A DNA stretch of 64,000 bases from Ectopseudomonas mendocina (GCF_016008875.1 NZ_JADTQG010000011.1:1-64000); one strand, 5' to 3'; positions 8,098-18,915 are shown, counted from the stretch's first letter. The notes: generated by a model from the sequence alone, not told the origin. Numbers and translations are program-made.

Positions 8098-9261
8098 ATG
8101 AACTCCGTCGCCAATCTCAACGTCGTCCATGAGTCCGAGGCCCAGCGCCAGCACGCCCGCGTCAAGCTGCCAGGGCGCCTGCGCTACACCAATGCCCAGC
8201 GCGAACGCATCGATGCACGCCTGCAGGATGTCTCTGCCGGCGGCTTCAGCTTCACCAGCGAAAACGCCACGCACAAGGTCGGGGACTTCCACCGCGGCCA
8301 GCTGCAGTTCCAGCTCGACAGCCTGGTGCTAGGTCTGGACGTCGAGTTTCAGGTCAGCTCGGTACAACCGGAACATAACCGCGTCGGCTGCCATTTCCAG
8401 GGCCTCGGTGCGCGTGAAGCCACAGCGTTGCGCCACCTGATCAGCAGCCACCTGGCCGGTGAGCTGGTCAACGTCGGCGAGGTGCTGCACATCCTCCAGC
8501 GCGACAATTTCACCAAAGCGCGCAAGAACGGTTCCGGCGGTGGCATGGGCATGTTCGGGCGCCTGCGCGCCGTGACCTTCAGCGCCGCGATCTTCGTGAT
8601 CGGCCTGGCCGCGTTCGGCTACATCGGCAAGTCGATCTACGGTCTGTACTTCGTCACCCACGCGAAGTCGGCGCAGATCAGCCTGCCGGCGCTGCAGGTC
8701 ACCATGCCGCGTGAAGGCAGCGTGCAGAGCCTGGCGCAACCCGACGGCATCGTGGAGAAGGGCGCACCGATCGCCACCTTCACCACCAGCATGCTGGAAA
8801 TGCTCAAGGGTCACCTGGGCGAAGACCAGCTCGAACCGAGCCAGATCGAAGCGCTGTTCGCCCGCGAGATGCAGGGCACCCTGACCAGCCCGTGCAACTG
8901 CAAGATCTCCCGCCAACTGGTGGCCGACGGCCAGTTCGCCAGCAAGGGCGACGTGATCTTCGAGCTGGTGCCGCAGGATGGTGTGGCCACCGTCGCCGCC
9001 AGCTTCTCCTACCGCAACCTGGAGCAGGCGCGCCCCGGCACACCAGTGACCTTCAAGGTGGCGGGCGAAGACCAGGCGCGCCATGGCGAGATCGTCAGCA
9101 GCGCGCTGCACGACGGTGGCCTGAGCTCGGACATCCGCGTGGTGATCAAGCCGCAGGAAACCCTGCCGGCCAGCCTCGCCGGCCAGCCGGTGGACGTGGT
9201 CATCGACCGCGGCCCGTCCTTCGGTGGCCTGGTCGACCGCGCCGTAGCCGCCGGGCGCTGA
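8098..9261 (+). CDS. alg44: Alginate co-polymerase / c-di-GMP receptor Alg44
   Basis: Inner-membrane partner of Alg8. The N-terminal PilZ domain binds c-di-GMP: RQHAR gives Arg17 and Arg21, and DVSAGG gives Asp44 and Ser46, the same positions shown to matter in P. aeruginosa Alg44. One transmembrane helix follows at about 160-180, then a periplasmic domain resembling membrane-fusion proteins, thought to bridge toward AlgK/AlgE. Length is 387 residues. The ATG at 8098 follows TAGGAATTAGCCACC. It lies 26 bases after alg8. The presence of all ligand residues argues that polymerisation here is c-di-GMP dependent. Confidence 0.97.
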   Translation: MNSVANLNVVHESEAQRQHARVKLPGRLRYTNAQRERIDARLQDVSAGGFSFTSENATHKVGDFHRGQLQFQLDSLVLGLDVEFQVSSVQPEHNRVGCHFQGLGAREATALRHLISSHLAGELVNVGEVLHILQRDNFTKARKNGSGGGMGMFGRLRAVTFSAAIFVIGLAAFGYIGKSIYGLYFVTHAKSAQISLPALQVTMPREGSVQSLAQPDGIVEKGAPIATFTTSMLEMLKGHLGEDQLEPSQIEALFAREMQGTLTSPCNCKISRQLVADGQFASKGDVIFELVPQDGVATVAASFSYRNLEQARPGTPVTFKVAGEDQARHGEIVSSALHDGGLSSDIRVVIKPQETLPASLAGQPVDVVIDRGPSFGGLVDRAVAAGR

Positions 9262-9273
9262 GGAGGTTCAGCC

Positions 9274-10650
9274 GTGAGCATGCCCCTTCTTCGCCCTGCC
9301 CTGCTCGGCCTCGCCGTCAGCGCCACGCTGGCCGGTTGCGCCGGCCTGCCGGATGAGCGTCTGGCCCGCGAAGCCCTGCAGAGCGGCGATCAGCAGACTG
9401 CCGAATGGCATTTCCGCCAGCTCGCCGAGATGGGCTACAGCGACTCGCAGATCGGCCTGGCCGACATCTACGCGGCGAACGGCCAGACCCAGGACCTGGA
9501 CGAGGCCGAGCGCATCTACCGCCAGGCCCTGGACGGCTCGCCGCGTGCCAAGGCGCGCCTCGGCAAGCTGCTGGCGCGCAAGCCCGGCAGCACTCTGGCC
9601 GAGCGCCAGGAGGCCGCCGAACTGCTGGAGAGCGCAGCCCAGGCCCACGAGCCGAGCGCGCTGCTGCCTCTGACCGAACTCTACCTGTTCTACCCACAGG
9701 ACTTTCCCGCCATGAACCTCGCGCAACGTATCCAAGACTGGCGCCAGCAGGGCCTGCCACAGGCAGAGCTGGCGCAGATTCTTCTGTATCGCACCGATGG
9801 CACCTACGACCAGCACCTGGGCGAGATCGAGCGCATCTGCCAGGCGCGCCTGGCCAGCAACGACGCCTGCTACGCCGAGCTGGCCACCGTGTACCAGAAG
9901 CAGAACCGCGAAGACGACCGCCAGGTGCTGATCGACCAACTGCTGGCGGGCTACCGCGCCGGCAGCGTGTCACCCAATCAGGTCGAGTCCGTGGCGCAGG
10001 TACTCAGCGACCCCGAGCTGGGCCAGCCGCAACCGCAGCAGGCGCAGGACCTGCTCGAGGCCATCGCGCCGAACTACCCGGCCGCCTGGGTCAGCCTGGC
10101 GCGTTTGCTCTACGACTACCCGGGACAAGGCGATATCGACACGCTGCTCGGCTATCTGGAAAAGGGCCGCGAGGCCGCGCTGCCACGCGCCGAACTGCTG
10201 CTCGGACGCCTGTACTACGAAGGCAAGCTGCTGCCGCAGCAGCCGAAGAAGGCCGAGGAACACCTGCGCAAGGCCGCGCCCAGCGAACCCAGCGCCAGCT
10301 ACTACCTGGGGCAGATCTACCTGCGCGGCTACCTCGGCGAGGTCTACGCCCAGCAGGCGCTCGACCACCTGCTCAGCGCCGCCCGCGCTGGTCAACTCAG
10401 CGCCGACTTCGCCCTGGCACAGATGTACAGCCAGGGTCGCGGGGTCAAGCCCAACCCGGTCAACGCCTATGTTTTCAGCCAACTGGCCCTGCCGCGCAAC
10501 ACGCCGCCGACCTTCGAGCTGGCGCACGCGGTGGCCGAGAGCCTGACCCCGGCGCAACTCGCCGAAGGCCAGCGCCTGCTGCGCGAGGAGCGCGATGCCC
10601 GCGGCATCGTCCTGCAGCAGCAGGCCGCCTTGCAGGTCAGCCAGCCATGA
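9274..10650 (+). CDS. algK: Alginate secretion lipoprotein AlgK
   Basis: Outer-membrane lipoprotein with TPR/Sel1-like repeats that scaffolds the alginate secretion complex and helps AlgE localise. The 458-residue precursor has a lipobox ending LAGC with lipidated Cys22. Repeat motifs with alternating A-x-x-x-L-A-x-x-Y patterns run through the rest (for example [14 protein letters not shown]). The start is GTG at 9274 behind a strong AGGAGG; an ATG two codons later is an alternative. The TGA stop overlaps the algE ATG by four bases, so the two outer-membrane components are probably translationally coupled. Confidence 0.96.
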   Translation: MSMPLLRPALLGLAVSATLAGCAGLPDERLAREALQSGDQQTAEWHFRQLAEMGYSDSQIGLADIYAANGQTQDLDEAERIYRQALDGSPRAKARLGKLLARKPGSTLAERQEAAELLESAAQAHEPSALLPLTELYLFYPQDFPAMNLAQRIQDWRQQGLPQAELAQILLYRTDGTYDQHLGEIERICQARLASNDACYAELATVYQKQNREDDRQVLIDQLLAGYRAGSVSPNQVESVAQVLSDPELGQPQPQQAQDLLEAIAPNYPAAWVSLARLLYDYPGQGDIDTLLGYLEKGREAALPRAELLLGRLYYEGKLLPQQPKKAEEHLRKAAPSEPSASYYLGQIYLRGYLGEVYAQQALDHLLSAARAGQLSADFALAQMYSQGRGVKPNPVNAYVFSQLALPRNTPPTFELAHAVAESLTPAQLAEGQRLLREERDARGIVLQQQAALQVSQP

Positions 10651-12104
10651 ACAGGGATGCACGCATGCAGCTAAACCGTATCGTCAGCCAGCTTGGGCTG
10701 AGTACTTGCCTACTGGCCGCCAGCACTGCCTGGGCAGCGGATGCGCCGAAGAATTTCGGCCTGGATGTGAAGATCACCGCGCAATCGGAAGACGACCGTG
10801 ACCTCGGCACCCGTAGCGGCGGGGATGTCAGCGGTATCGGTCTGGACGTACGCCCCTGGGCCTACGGCGAGCGCGGTGAATGGAGCGCGTTCGCCATGGG
10901 CCAGGCGGTCACCGCCACCGACACCATCGAAACCGACCCATTGCAGGACGACGGCGAAGACAGCACGCAGCGCAGCGACGCCCGCCAGCCGGACAAGAGC
11001 TACCTGGCCATGCGCGAATTCTGGGTCGACTACGCCGGCCTCACCGCCTACCCCGGCGAGCACCTGCGCGTTGGCCGCCAGCGCCTGCGTAGCGACGAAG
11101 GCAGCTGGTGGGACACCAACATCGAAGCGATCAACTGGCGCTTCGACACCACCCTGCTGCAAGCCACGGTCGGCGTTGCCGAGCGTTTCTCCGACTACCG
11201 CACCGACCTCGATGACCTGGCGCCCGAAGACGAAGATCGCCAGCACTTCTTCGCCGGCCTCGACTACCAGTGGACGCCCGGCCACCGTATCGGCGCCAAG
11301 CTGCATCACAGCCGTGACGACGGCCGTCTGGCCAACCCAGGCGAGCGCGTCGACGAGCTGAGCAAGCGCTACACCGGCGACCTGACCTGGTTCGGCCTGC
11401 ATGCCGACGGTGGCTTCTTCGAACGCAATTCGCGCAACCGCCTCAACTACTGGGCGCAACTGACCTGGCTGCAGGGCGATACCGACCAGTTGCAGCAGGA
11501 AGTGGTCGGCAACGAGCGCATCGCCACCGGCTCGCGCAGCCAGGATGTCGACGCCTGGGCGATGGACCTTGGCCTGCGCTACAGCCTCGACGACAACTGG
11601 AAGATCGGCGCCGCCTATGCCCGTGGCAGCGGCGGTGGCGACGAAAACGAGTCGCGCCAGTTCATGCAGACCGGCCTGCACAGCAACCGTGCCAACTTCA
11701 CCGGCGTCGAATCGCGCCTGCACCGCTACGGCGAGGCCTTCCGCGGCGAGCTCTCCAACCTGCAGGTGGCCAGCGCGTTCAGCTCCTGGCAGTTGGGCGA
11801 GGATTACGACGCCAGCGTCGTCTACCACCGTTTCTGGCGCGTCGATGGCGATCAGGACGTCGGCGACAGCGGCATCACCGCGCCGCTGGTGGCGGGCGAG
11901 AAAGACATCGGCCAGGAAGTCGACCTGGTGCTGACCCGCTACTTCAAGCAGGGCCTGCTGCCCGCCACCGTCGCCGAACAGCTGGATGATCGTTCGGCCC
12001 TGGTGCGCCTGCGCGCCGGCGTGTTCCTGCCGGGCGACGCCTACGGCAGCGGCACCGACTCGGTGATGCACCGCGCCTTCGTCGACTTCATCTGGCGTTT
12101 CTGA
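10647..12104 (+). CDS. algE: Alginate outer-membrane porin AlgE
   Basis: Monomeric 18-stranded outer-membrane barrel through which alginate leaves the cell. The 485-residue precursor has a signal peptide ending STAWAA before [15 protein letters not shown] and ends in FIWRF, the C-terminal aromatic signature of outer-membrane barrels. Conserved segments include [19 protein letters not shown] and [14 protein letters not shown]. The ATG at 10647 overlaps the algK stop; a second ATG at 10665, with a good AGGGA seven bases upstream, also gives a complete signal peptide, so the exact start is uncertain. A longer frame running through algK from 9405 is an artefact of high G+C. Confidence 0.96.
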   Translation: MNRDARMQLNRIVSQLGLSTCLLAASTAWAADAPKNFGLDVKITAQSEDDRDLGTRSGGDVSGIGLDVRPWAYGERGEWSAFAMGQAVTATDTIETDPLQDDGEDSTQRSDARQPDKSYLAMREFWVDYAGLTAYPGEHLRVGRQRLRSDEGSWWDTNIEAINWRFDTTLLQATVGVAERFSDYRTDLDDLAPEDEDRQHFFAGLDYQWTPGHRIGAKLHHSRDDGRLANPGERVDELSKRYTGDLTWFGLHADGGFFERNSRNRLNYWAQLTWLQGDTDQLQQEVVGNERIATGSRSQDVDAWAMDLGLRYSLDDNWKIGAAYARGSGGGDENESRQFMQTGLHSNRANFTGVESRLHRYGEAFRGELSNLQVASAFSSWQLGEDYDASVVYHRFWRVDGDQDVGDSGITAPLVAGEKDIGQEVDLVLTRYFKQGLLPATVAEQLDDRSALVRLRAGVFLPGDAYGSGTDSVMHRAFVDFIWRF

Positions 12105-12115
12105 GGGATCGGACC

Positions 12116-13648
12116 ATGCAACCCAACGGCTTAGCCCTACCCATTCTGCTCGGTGCGCTGTATCTCGCAGCGCCCCTGGCCCAGGCCAACCCGGAGCAGC
12201 ACCAGTTCGACTACCGCGTACGCAGCGCCCCGGCGCAAGAGCTGCACATGGAGGCGCCCGAACTACCGGACCTGTCCGGCTACACCAAGGAGGCGGTGCT
12301 GGCCAAGATTCCCCAGGCCAAAGGCCAGGTGGTGGTGCGGCGCATGTTGCGCCAGGACGCATTGAAGGACTTCACCGGCGGCAACGAACGCCTGCGCGAG
12401 TGGATCAAGCGCCAGCAGGGCATGCCCCAGGCGATCTTCATCGAAGGTGGCACGGTCACCGCCGAGGACCTCGCCGAGGCGCTGCCCGACAGCCAGTTCG
12501 CCGAACAGGAAGACGGCGTGTACATCGCTCGCCTGCCCATCGTCGTCGCCGAAGGTGCGGCGCTGCATGTCGGCAAGGCAACCCGCGAATTGCGTCTATC
12601 GCAGGAGCGCGGCTCGTTCCTGGTCAACGACGGCCTGATGTTTCTCACCGACACCCGCGTCACCGCCTGGCGCGAGGCCGATAACGGCCCGGCCACCCTG
12701 CGCGACGATGGCAAGGAGTTCCGCCCGTTCCTGGTCTCATGGGGTGGCAGCGAGCTGTACATCGCCAGCAGCGTGCTGACCAGCCTGGGCTACGACAACT
12801 CCAAGTCCTATGGCGTATCGATCACCCAGTACACGCCGAACATGCACGCGCGCCTCAAGCGCGAGGAGCCGACCGGCTGGCTGATCGACTCCGAGTTCGT
12901 CGACCACTGGTACGGCTTCTACTGCTACGAAGCGCAGAACGTGGTGATCAAGGGCAACACCTACCGCGACAACATCGTCTACGGCATCGACCCGCATGAC
13001 CGCTCGCACGGCCTGATCATCGCCGAGAACACCGTGTTCGGTACCAAGAAGAAGCACGGCATCATCATTTCGCGCGAGGTCAACGACAGCTGGATCATCA
13101 ATAACGAGAGCTACGACAACAAGCTCTCCGGCGTGGTTATCGACCGCAGCAGCGAGAACAACCTGATCGCCTACAACCGCGTGCACGGCAACCATGCCGA
13201 CGGCATCACCCTGTACGAGAGCGGCGACAACCTGCTGTGGGGCAATCAGGTCATGCGCAACCAGCGCCATGGCATCCGCATTCGCAACAGCGAGAACATC
13301 CGCCTCTACGAAAACCTCTCGGCGATGAACCAGCTGACCGGCGTGTACGGCCATATCAAGGATCTGTCCGACACCGACCGCGACCTGGACCTCGACCCGT
13401 TCGATACCAAGATCTCGATGATCATCGTCGGCGGCACCCTGGCCGGCAATGGCTCCAGCCCGATCAACATCGACTCGCCGCTGTCGGTCGAGCTGTACCG
13501 CGTGAAGATGCTCGCGCCGCGCAAGAGCAGCGGCATCCAGCTCGCCGGCATCCTCGGCGAGAAACAGGACGAAATCCTCGACCTCATGGTGCGCCAGCGC
13601 CAGCCCGTGCTGATCGACCCGATCGATCCCGAGCAGATGACCAACTGA
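12116..13648 (+). CDS. algG: Mannuronan C5-epimerase AlgG
   Basis: Periplasmic enzyme converting mannuronate to guluronate residues within the nascent polymer, and a structural part of the export complex. The 510-residue precursor has a signal peptide (cleavage after APLAQA, about residue 24) and a right-handed beta-helix with NosD/CASH-type repeats. The catalytic DPHD motif lies at residues 292-295. It is about 30 residues shorter than P. aeruginosa AlgG, mainly before the catalytic domain. The ATG at 12116 follows GAGGGATCGGACC, 11 bases after algE. P. aeruginosa has been reported to use an internal promoter before algG; I see no obvious one here. Confidence 0.96.
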   Translation: MQPNGLALPILLGALYLAAPLAQANPEQHQFDYRVRSAPAQELHMEAPELPDLSGYTKEAVLAKIPQAKGQVVVRRMLRQDALKDFTGGNERLREWIKRQQGMPQAIFIEGGTVTAEDLAEALPDSQFAEQEDGVYIARLPIVVAEGAALHVGKATRELRLSQERGSFLVNDGLMFLTDTRVTAWREADNGPATLRDDGKEFRPFLVSWGGSELYIASSVLTSLGYDNSKSYGVSITQYTPNMHARLKREEPTGWLIDSEFVDHWYGFYCYEAQNVVIKGNTYRDNIVYGIDPHDRSHGLIIAENTVFGTKKKHGIIISREVNDSWIINNESYDNKLSGVVIDRSSENNLIAYNRVHGNHADGITLYESGDNLLWGNQVMRNQRHGIRIRNSENIRLYENLSAMNQLTGVYGHIKDLSDTDRDLDLDPFDTKISMIIVGGTLAGNGSSPINIDSPLSVELYRVKMLAPRKSSGIQLAGILGEKQDEILDLMVRQRQPVLIDPIDPEQMTN

Positions 13649-13660
13649 CGAGGCCCCAGA

Positions 13661-15079
13661 ATGCGCGTATCCAAACTCAACACCCTGGCCCTGGCAGTGA
13701 CCTGCGCCGCCTTCGCCGGCAGCCTGCAGGCCGAAGAGCGCCAGGCGCCGCAGTACCAGGTAGAAGACTGCTGCTCGCTGTGCCCGGCTGCGCACGATGC
13801 CAGCCGCTACACCACCAACTACATGAAGAACTTCGTCACCCTGATGGATGCCGACGAGGGCTGGCTGTTCCGCAGCGTCGAGGACCTGCGCACCGAATTC
13901 GGCACCAGCGAAGTCGGCTACCAGCGCCTCAAGGAACTGCGCGACGGTCTCAAGCAACGCGGCGTGGAGCTGGTGGTGGTCTATCAACCGACCCGCGGCC
14001 TGGTCAATCGCAGCAAGCTGCGCCCGGCCGACTATCAGCGTTTCGACTACGACAAGGCGCTGCAAAACTACCGCCAGGCGCTGACCCGCTTCGAACAGCT
14101 GGGCATCTGGGTACCGGACCTGACCCCGCTGACCGACGAGGACAGCGACAAGGAGTTCTACTTCCGCCGCGACCAGCACTGGACACCCTACGGCGCCGAG
14201 CGCACCGCGCGCCTGGTGGCCGAGACGGTCAAGCGCATCCCCGGCTTCGAGGACATTGCGCAGAAGGAATTCGTCACCGAGCGCGTCGGCCTGATGGGCA
14301 AGACCGGCACCATGCAGAACGTCGCCAGCCAGCTGTGCGGCACCGGCTATGCGGTGCAGTACGTCGATCAATTCGTCACCGAGCCGAAGGACGCCAGTGA
14401 TGGCGACGCGCTGTTCGGCGACGACAGCAGCCCGCAGATCACCCTGATCGGCACCAGCCACAGCGGCAAGAACTACAACTTCGGCGGCTTCCTCGAACAG
14501 TACCTGGGCACCGACGTGCTCAACGCGGCCTTCCCCGGCGGCGGCCTGGAAGGCGCGATGCTCGAATACCTGGCCAGCGAGTCGTTCCAGAACGACCCGC
14601 CGAAGATTCTCATCTGGGAATTTTCGCCGCTCTACGACCTGGCCTCGGACAAGATCCACCGCCAGCTGATGGCCACCCTGAACAACGGCTGCAGCGGCCA
14701 GACCGAGCTGCTCGCCAGCGAGAAGCGCCTGCGCCCGGGCAGCAACGAGGTGCTGGTCAACGGCGAGAACAAGCTGCTGACCCTGCGCGGCAACCGCCAC
14801 CAACTCGACCTGCGCTTCAGCGATCCATCGGTCAAGCGCGTCGACGCCACCATCTGGTACCTCAATGGCCGCCGCGAGCAGATCAAGCTGGAGAAACCCA
14901 ACACCGTCGATACCGACGGCCGCTTCGCCGTGGAACTGCGCGACGAACCGGGCTGGGGCGATCAGAACTTCTTCGCCCTGGAAATCCAGAAGCCCGAGGA
15001 CAGTGCCGACGACCTGAAGGTCCAGGCCAGCCTGTGCCAGCGCCCCAGCGGCGCCAGCCAGCAAGTCGCGGGCAATTGA
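13661..15079 (+). CDS. algX: Alginate O-acetyltransferase AlgX
   Basis: Periplasmic SGNH-like acetyltransferase with a C-terminal carbohydrate-binding module. It performs the terminal transfer of acetyl groups to mannuronate and is part of the export complex. The 472-residue precursor has a signal peptide ending GSLQA. Catalytic residues are visible as Asp171 and His173 (RRDQHW) and Ser266 (GTSHSG), matching P. aeruginosa Asp174/His176/Ser269 with a constant offset of three. The CCSLCP cysteines near the mature N terminus are conserved. The ATG at 13661 lies 12 bases after algG. Confidence 0.96.
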   Translation: MRVSKLNTLALAVTCAAFAGSLQAEERQAPQYQVEDCCSLCPAAHDASRYTTNYMKNFVTLMDADEGWLFRSVEDLRTEFGTSEVGYQRLKELRDGLKQRGVELVVVYQPTRGLVNRSKLRPADYQRFDYDKALQNYRQALTRFEQLGIWVPDLTPLTDEDSDKEFYFRRDQHWTPYGAERTARLVAETVKRIPGFEDIAQKEFVTERVGLMGKTGTMQNVASQLCGTGYAVQYVDQFVTEPKDASDGDALFGDDSSPQITLIGTSHSGKNYNFGGFLEQYLGTDVLNAAFPGGGLEGAMLEYLASESFQNDPPKILIWEFSPLYDLASDKIHRQLMATLNNGCSGQTELLASEKRLRPGSNEVLVNGENKLLTLRGNRHQLDLRFSDPSVKRVDATIWYLNGRREQIKLEKPNTVDTDGRFAVELRDEPGWGDQNFFALEIQKPEDSADDLKVQASLCQRPSGASQQVAGN

Positions 15080-15089
15080 GGAGGCCACC

Positions 15090-16163
15090 ATGCCCAAACG
15101 ACTCGCTCCCCTCACCCTCATGGCGCTGCTAATCAGCGGCCCGGCCTTCGCCGCCTTGCAACCGCCGGCCGGCTACTACGCGGCCGTGGGCCAACGCGAC
15201 GGCAAGGCGCCGGCCTGCCCGACAGTGCCGCAGCCGTACACCGGCGAGCTGCAGTTCACCAGCAAGTACCAGGGCTCCGACAGCGCGCGCGCCACGCTCA
15301 ACCGCAAGGCGGAGAAGAACTTCCGCGAGCAGACCGCGCACATCACCCGCCTGGAGAAGGAAGCCGGGCGGATGATCACCGGCTACATGCGCACCGGCCA
15401 GCCGGAGCGGCTGGAATGCGCCATCGAATGGCTGGACAAATGGGCCAGCGCCGATGCGCTGGAGTCCGAGCAGTTCAACCACACCGGCAAGTCGATGCGC
15501 AAATGGGCGCTGGGCAGCCTGGCCGGCGCCTGGCTGCGCCTGAAGTTCTCTGAGTCGCAGCCGCTGGCGGCCTACCCGCAGCAGAGCGCACGCATCGAAG
15601 CCTGGTTCACCCGCCTGGCCGACCACACGGTGCGCGAGTGGAGCGACCTGCCGCTGCGCAAGATCAACAACCACAGCTACTGGGCTGCCTGGTCGGTGAT
15701 GGCGGTGGCGGTGATCAATGATCGCCGCGACCTGTTCGACTGGTCCGTGGATCAATTCCGCATCGCCGCCAATCAGGTCGATGGCGAAGGCTACCTGGCC
15801 AACGAGATGCGCCGCAGCCAGCGCGCCCTCGCCTACCACAACTACGCCCTGCCGCCGCTGGCGATGATCGCCGCGTTCGCCGAGGCCAACGAAGTCGACC
15901 TGCGCGGCGAGAACCATGGTGCCCTGCAGCGCCTGGCCGAACGTGTGCTGCAAGGCGCGCGCGACCCGTCCGCCTTTGCCCAGCGCACCGGCGCCAAGCA
16001 GGACATGAAGGATTTGCGCAAGGACTTCAAGTACGCCTGGCTGGCGCCCTACTGCAGCCTCTATGCCTGCAGCGAACAGACGCGCGAGATGAACCAGGAG
16101 ATGGGGCCGTTCAACAGCTTCCGTCTGGGTGGCGAGGTGACGCAAGTGTTCGAAAAACCGTAG
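15090..16163 (+). CDS. algL: Periplasmic poly(beta-D-mannuronate) lyase AlgL
   Basis: Family PL5 alginate lyase that degrades polymer misdirected into the periplasm. The 357-residue precursor has a signal peptide ending GPAFA. The active-site region NNHSYW is at residues 193-198 with catalytic His195, and Arg245 and Tyr249 lie in [10 protein letters not shown]. The ATG at 15090 follows GAGGAGGCCACC, 10 bases after algX. Unusually, the TAG stop codon (16161-16163) is itself the start of a REP palindrome that fills the gap to algI. Confidence 0.96.
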   Translation: MPKRLAPLTLMALLISGPAFAALQPPAGYYAAVGQRDGKAPACPTVPQPYTGELQFTSKYQGSDSARATLNRKAEKNFREQTAHITRLEKEAGRMITGYMRTGQPERLECAIEWLDKWASADALESEQFNHTGKSMRKWALGSLAGAWLRLKFSESQPLAAYPQQSARIEAWFTRLADHTVREWSDLPLRKINNHSYWAAWSVMAVAVINDRRDLFDWSVDQFRIAANQVDGEGYLANEMRRSQRALAYHNYALPPLAMIAAFAEANEVDLRGENHGALQRLAERVLQGARDPSAFAQRTGAKQDMKDLRKDFKYAWLAPYCSLYACSEQTREMNQEMGPFNSFRLGGEVTQVFEKP

Positions 16164-16206
16164 GAGCGGCTTTAGCCGCGATTTTCGCGGATGAAGCCGC
16201 TCCCAC
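16160..16206. repeat. REP palindrome inside the alginate operon
   Basis: GTAGGAGCGGCTTTAGCCGCGA (from 16160) faces TCGCGGATGAAGCCGCTCCCAC (to 16206). The TAG at 16161-16163 is the algL stop codon. The 128-base algL-algI gap also contains a G-rich tract near 16230-16260. In P. aeruginosa an internal promoter before algI has been reported; the element sits at the equivalent boundary. Confidence 0.85.
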
Positions 16207-16291
16207 AGGTTTGCGGCGACGTAGCAAAACAAACCCTCCGCTCGCGGGGGGAAAGGGGGGCGCTGCCCCGGCTGTTCACGGAGAAGCACGG

Positions 16292-17743
16292 ATGGTCTTT
16301 TCATCCAACGTCTTTTTGTTCCTGTTCCTGCCGATCTTCCTCGGCCTGTACTACCTGTGCCCGAATCGCGGGCGCAACCTGCTGATCCTGATCGGCAGCT
16401 ACACCTTCTATGCCTGGTGGCGGGTGGACTTCCTCCTGCTGTTCGCTGCCGTGACGCTGTGGAACTACGTCTTCGGCCTGCGCATTCAGGCCCATGCCGG
16501 CACCCAGGCGGCGCGCCGCTGGGTGGTGGCTGGGGTGGTCGGCAACCTGGCCACGCTGGGTTATTTCAAGTACGCCAACTTCGGCGTGGCCAACATCAAC
16601 GCCGTGCTCGAATCGATGGGGATGGAGCCCTTCGTGCTCACCTCGGTGATCCTGCCGATCGGTATCTCCTTCTATATCTTCCAGTCGATTAGCTACCTGA
16701 TCGACGTGTACCGCCGCGACACCGAGCCGACGCGCAACCTGATCAACTTCGCCGCCTTCATCGCCCTGTTCCCGCAACTGATCGCCGGCCCCGTGCTGCG
16801 CTACAAGGACCTGGCCGACCAGTTCACCGACCGCACCCACAGCCTCGACAAGTTCAGCGAAGGCGCCACGCGCTTCATGCAGGGTTTCGTCAAGAAGGTG
16901 TTCATCGCCGACAGCCTGGCGCCGCTGGTGGACCACTGCTTCGCCCTGGAAAACCCCAGCACCGGTGACGCCTGGCTGGGCATGATCGCCTACACCGCGC
17001 AGCTGTACTTCGACTTCTCCGGTTATAGCGACATGGCCATCGGCCTGGGCCTGATGATGGGCTTCCGCTTCATGGAGAACTTCAACCAGCCGTATCTCAG
17101 CCAGTCGATCACCGAATTCTGGCGGCGCTGGCACATCAGCCTGTCCACCTGGCTGCGCGACTACCTCTACGTGCCCCTGGGCGGCAACCGCCACGGCACC
17201 TTCAACACCTACCGCAACCTGTTCCTGACCATGCTGCTGGGCGGTTTCTGGCACGGCGCCAACTGGACCTTCCTGATCTGGGGCGCCTGGCACGGCATGT
17301 GGCTGGCCATCGAACGGGCCATGGGCGTGAAGGCTGCGCCGACGGTGTTCAACCCGCTGAAATGGGCCTTCACCCTGCTGCTGGTGATGCTCGGCTGGGT
17401 GATCTTCCGCGCCGAGAACCTGGAGGTGGCCGGGCGCATGTACGCGGCCCTGTTCGCCTTCGGTGACTGGCACCTGAGCGAGCTGACGCAGGCGCGCATC
17501 ACAGGGCTGCAAATGGCGACTCTGGCACTGGCGTGGGTGGTGATCGCGGTCAACGGCGCGCGCCAGTTCCTCGCCAGTCGCGGCCATGAGCCGGGCCTGA
17601 CCCTGGCCAGTGCCGGCGTCGCCCTGCAGGCCATCGACCTGCGCATGGTGGCCCTGCGCGGCGCCCTGCTGGTGCTGTTCTGCGTGTCGCTGCTCAAGCT
17701 CTCGGCGCAGAGCTACTCCCCCTTCCTCTACTTCCAGTTCTGA
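16292..17743 (+). CDS. algI: Alginate O-acetylation protein AlgI (MBOAT)
   Basis: Polytopic inner-membrane MBOAT protein that is thought to pass acetyl groups from a cytoplasmic donor to the periplasmic acetyltransferases AlgJ/AlgX. The 483-residue protein begins MVFSSNVFLFLFLP and has about ten or more hydrophobic segments. The MBOAT histidines are His321 in GGFWHGANW (equivalent to the essential His322 of P. aeruginosa) and His334 in GAWHG. I place the start at the ATG at 16292, preceded by ACGGAGAAGCACGG, because the longer in-frame extension to 16211 is REP-adjacent, charged and not conserved. Confidence 0.96.
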   Translation: MVFSSNVFLFLFLPIFLGLYYLCPNRGRNLLILIGSYTFYAWWRVDFLLLFAAVTLWNYVFGLRIQAHAGTQAARRWVVAGVVGNLATLGYFKYANFGVANINAVLESMGMEPFVLTSVILPIGISFYIFQSISYLIDVYRRDTEPTRNLINFAAFIALFPQLIAGPVLRYKDLADQFTDRTHSLDKFSEGATRFMQGFVKKVFIADSLAPLVDHCFALENPSTGDAWLGMIAYTAQLYFDFSGYSDMAIGLGLMMGFRFMENFNQPYLSQSITEFWRRWHISLSTWLRDYLYVPLGGNRHGTFNTYRNLFLTMLLGGFWHGANWTFLIWGAWHGMWLAIERAMGVKAAPTVFNPLKWAFTLLLVMLGWVIFRAENLEVAGRMYAALFAFGDWHLSELTQARITGLQMATLALAWVVIAVNGARQFLASRGHEPGLTLASAGVALQAIDLRMVALRGALLVLFCVSLLKLSAQSYSPFLYFQF

Positions 17744-17756
17744 GCGGAGGCCAAGC

Positions 17757-18890
17757 ATGAATCGCCCCATCAAGACCCTCTATGTCGTGCTGTTCGCCCT
17801 GCTGCTGTTGCCGGTCAGCCTGCTCGCCCTGAGCAAGCTCGCCGATTACCACCTGCCGGCGCAGCCGAGCGTGCTCGACGGCGGCCTGGCCAAGAGCGTC
17901 GAGCGCCACTACGACGAGAACTTCCCGCTCAAGCAGGCCGGCATCAACCTCTGGGCAGCCGCGGAATACCTGCTCTTCGGGGAAGGCCGCAGCGGCCTGG
18001 TGATCGGCGAGGACGGCTGGCTGTATTCGGACGAAGAGTTCGACCCGGTGGCCGACGGCCAGCGCCAGATGCGCGACAACCTGGCCCTGATCCGCGGCGT
18101 GCAGCGCCAGCTGGAAGAACGCGATGTCCAGCTGCTGCTGGCCATTGTCCCGGCCAAGACCCGACTGTATCCGGAGCACACCGGCAGCCATCGTCCCAGC
18201 GCGCTGCAGCGCAGCCTGTACCCGCGCTTCCACCGTGCGGTGCGCAATGCCGGGATCGCCGCGCCGGATTTGCTCGAGCCGCTGCAGGCGGCCAAGGACC
18301 AGGCGCCGGTGTTCCTGCGCACCGATACCCACTGGACCCCGGAAGGCGCCGACGTCACTGCCAAGGCGCTGAGCGAAGTGGTGCGCAGCGCCATCCAGCT
18401 GCGTGGTGAGCCGCAACAGTTCGTCACCGAGACCGTGGAAACCCGCGCGCACCAGGGCGATCTGACCCGCTTCCTGCCGCTGGCCCCCTTGTTCGAAAGC
18501 CTGATGCCGCAGGCCGATCGCCTGCAGCAGCGCGAAACCCATGCCGCCGAAGGTGGCGGCGACGACCTGTTCGGCGACAGCGACCTGCCGGTGACGCTGG
18601 TCGGCACCAGCTACAGCGCCAACCCGGCCTGGAACTTCGCCGGCGCTCTGCGCCAGCACCTGCAGCGCGACCTGGCCAACCACGCCGAGGAAGGCGGCGG
18701 CCCGCTGGTGCCGATGCTCAAGTACCTGCAGAGCGAGGAATTCGAGAACAACCCACCGCAGCTGGTGATCTGGGAATTCCCCGAGCGCTACCTGCCGATG
18801 ACCAGCGATTTCACCGATTTCGACCCGCAATGGCTCGCCACTCTTAAAGACGGCGGCGAGCGCCAGGGGCTGGCTGCCGCCAGTCACTGA
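17757..18890 (+). CDS. algJ: Alginate O-acetyltransferase AlgJ
   Basis: SGNH-type acetylesterase/acetyltransferase, AlgX-related, anchored to the periplasmic face of the inner membrane by an uncleaved N-terminal signal (about residues 7-27). The 377-residue protein has Asp190 and His192 in RTDTHW and Ser285 in GTSYSA, the expected catalytic triad (Asp192/His194/Ser288 in P. aeruginosa). The ATG at 17757 follows GCGGAGGCCAAGC, 13 bases after algI. A frame that extends upstream into algI is not real. AlgJ likely receives acetyl from AlgI and hands it on to AlgX. Confidence 0.96.
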   Translation: MNRPIKTLYVVLFALLLLPVSLLALSKLADYHLPAQPSVLDGGLAKSVERHYDENFPLKQAGINLWAAAEYLLFGEGRSGLVIGEDGWLYSDEEFDPVADGQRQMRDNLALIRGVQRQLEERDVQLLLAIVPAKTRLYPEHTGSHRPSALQRSLYPRFHRAVRNAGIAAPDLLEPLQAAKDQAPVFLRTDTHWTPEGADVTAKALSEVVRSAIQLRGEPQQFVTETVETRAHQGDLTRFLPLAPLFESLMPQADRLQQRETHAAEGGGDDLFGDSDLPVTLVGTSYSANPAWNFAGALRQHLQRDLANHAEEGGGPLVPMLKYLQSEEFENNPPQLVIWEFPERYLPMTSDFTDFDPQWLATLKDGGERQGLAAASH

Positions 18891-18915
18891 TTCATCCCCC
18901 AAGGAGGACTATCCG

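Noticed and set aside
9405..12104. 899-residue frame starting inside algK and running through algE
   Set aside because: Its first two thirds before 10647 are arginine/proline-rich noise out of frame with algK; only the AlgE part is real.
12737..15121. 794-residue open frame antisense to algG/algX/algL
   Set aside because: High-G+C shadow frame. Translation is low in structure and rich in A/V/G/L/Q, no ribosome site, and the sense strand encodes three recognisable proteins.
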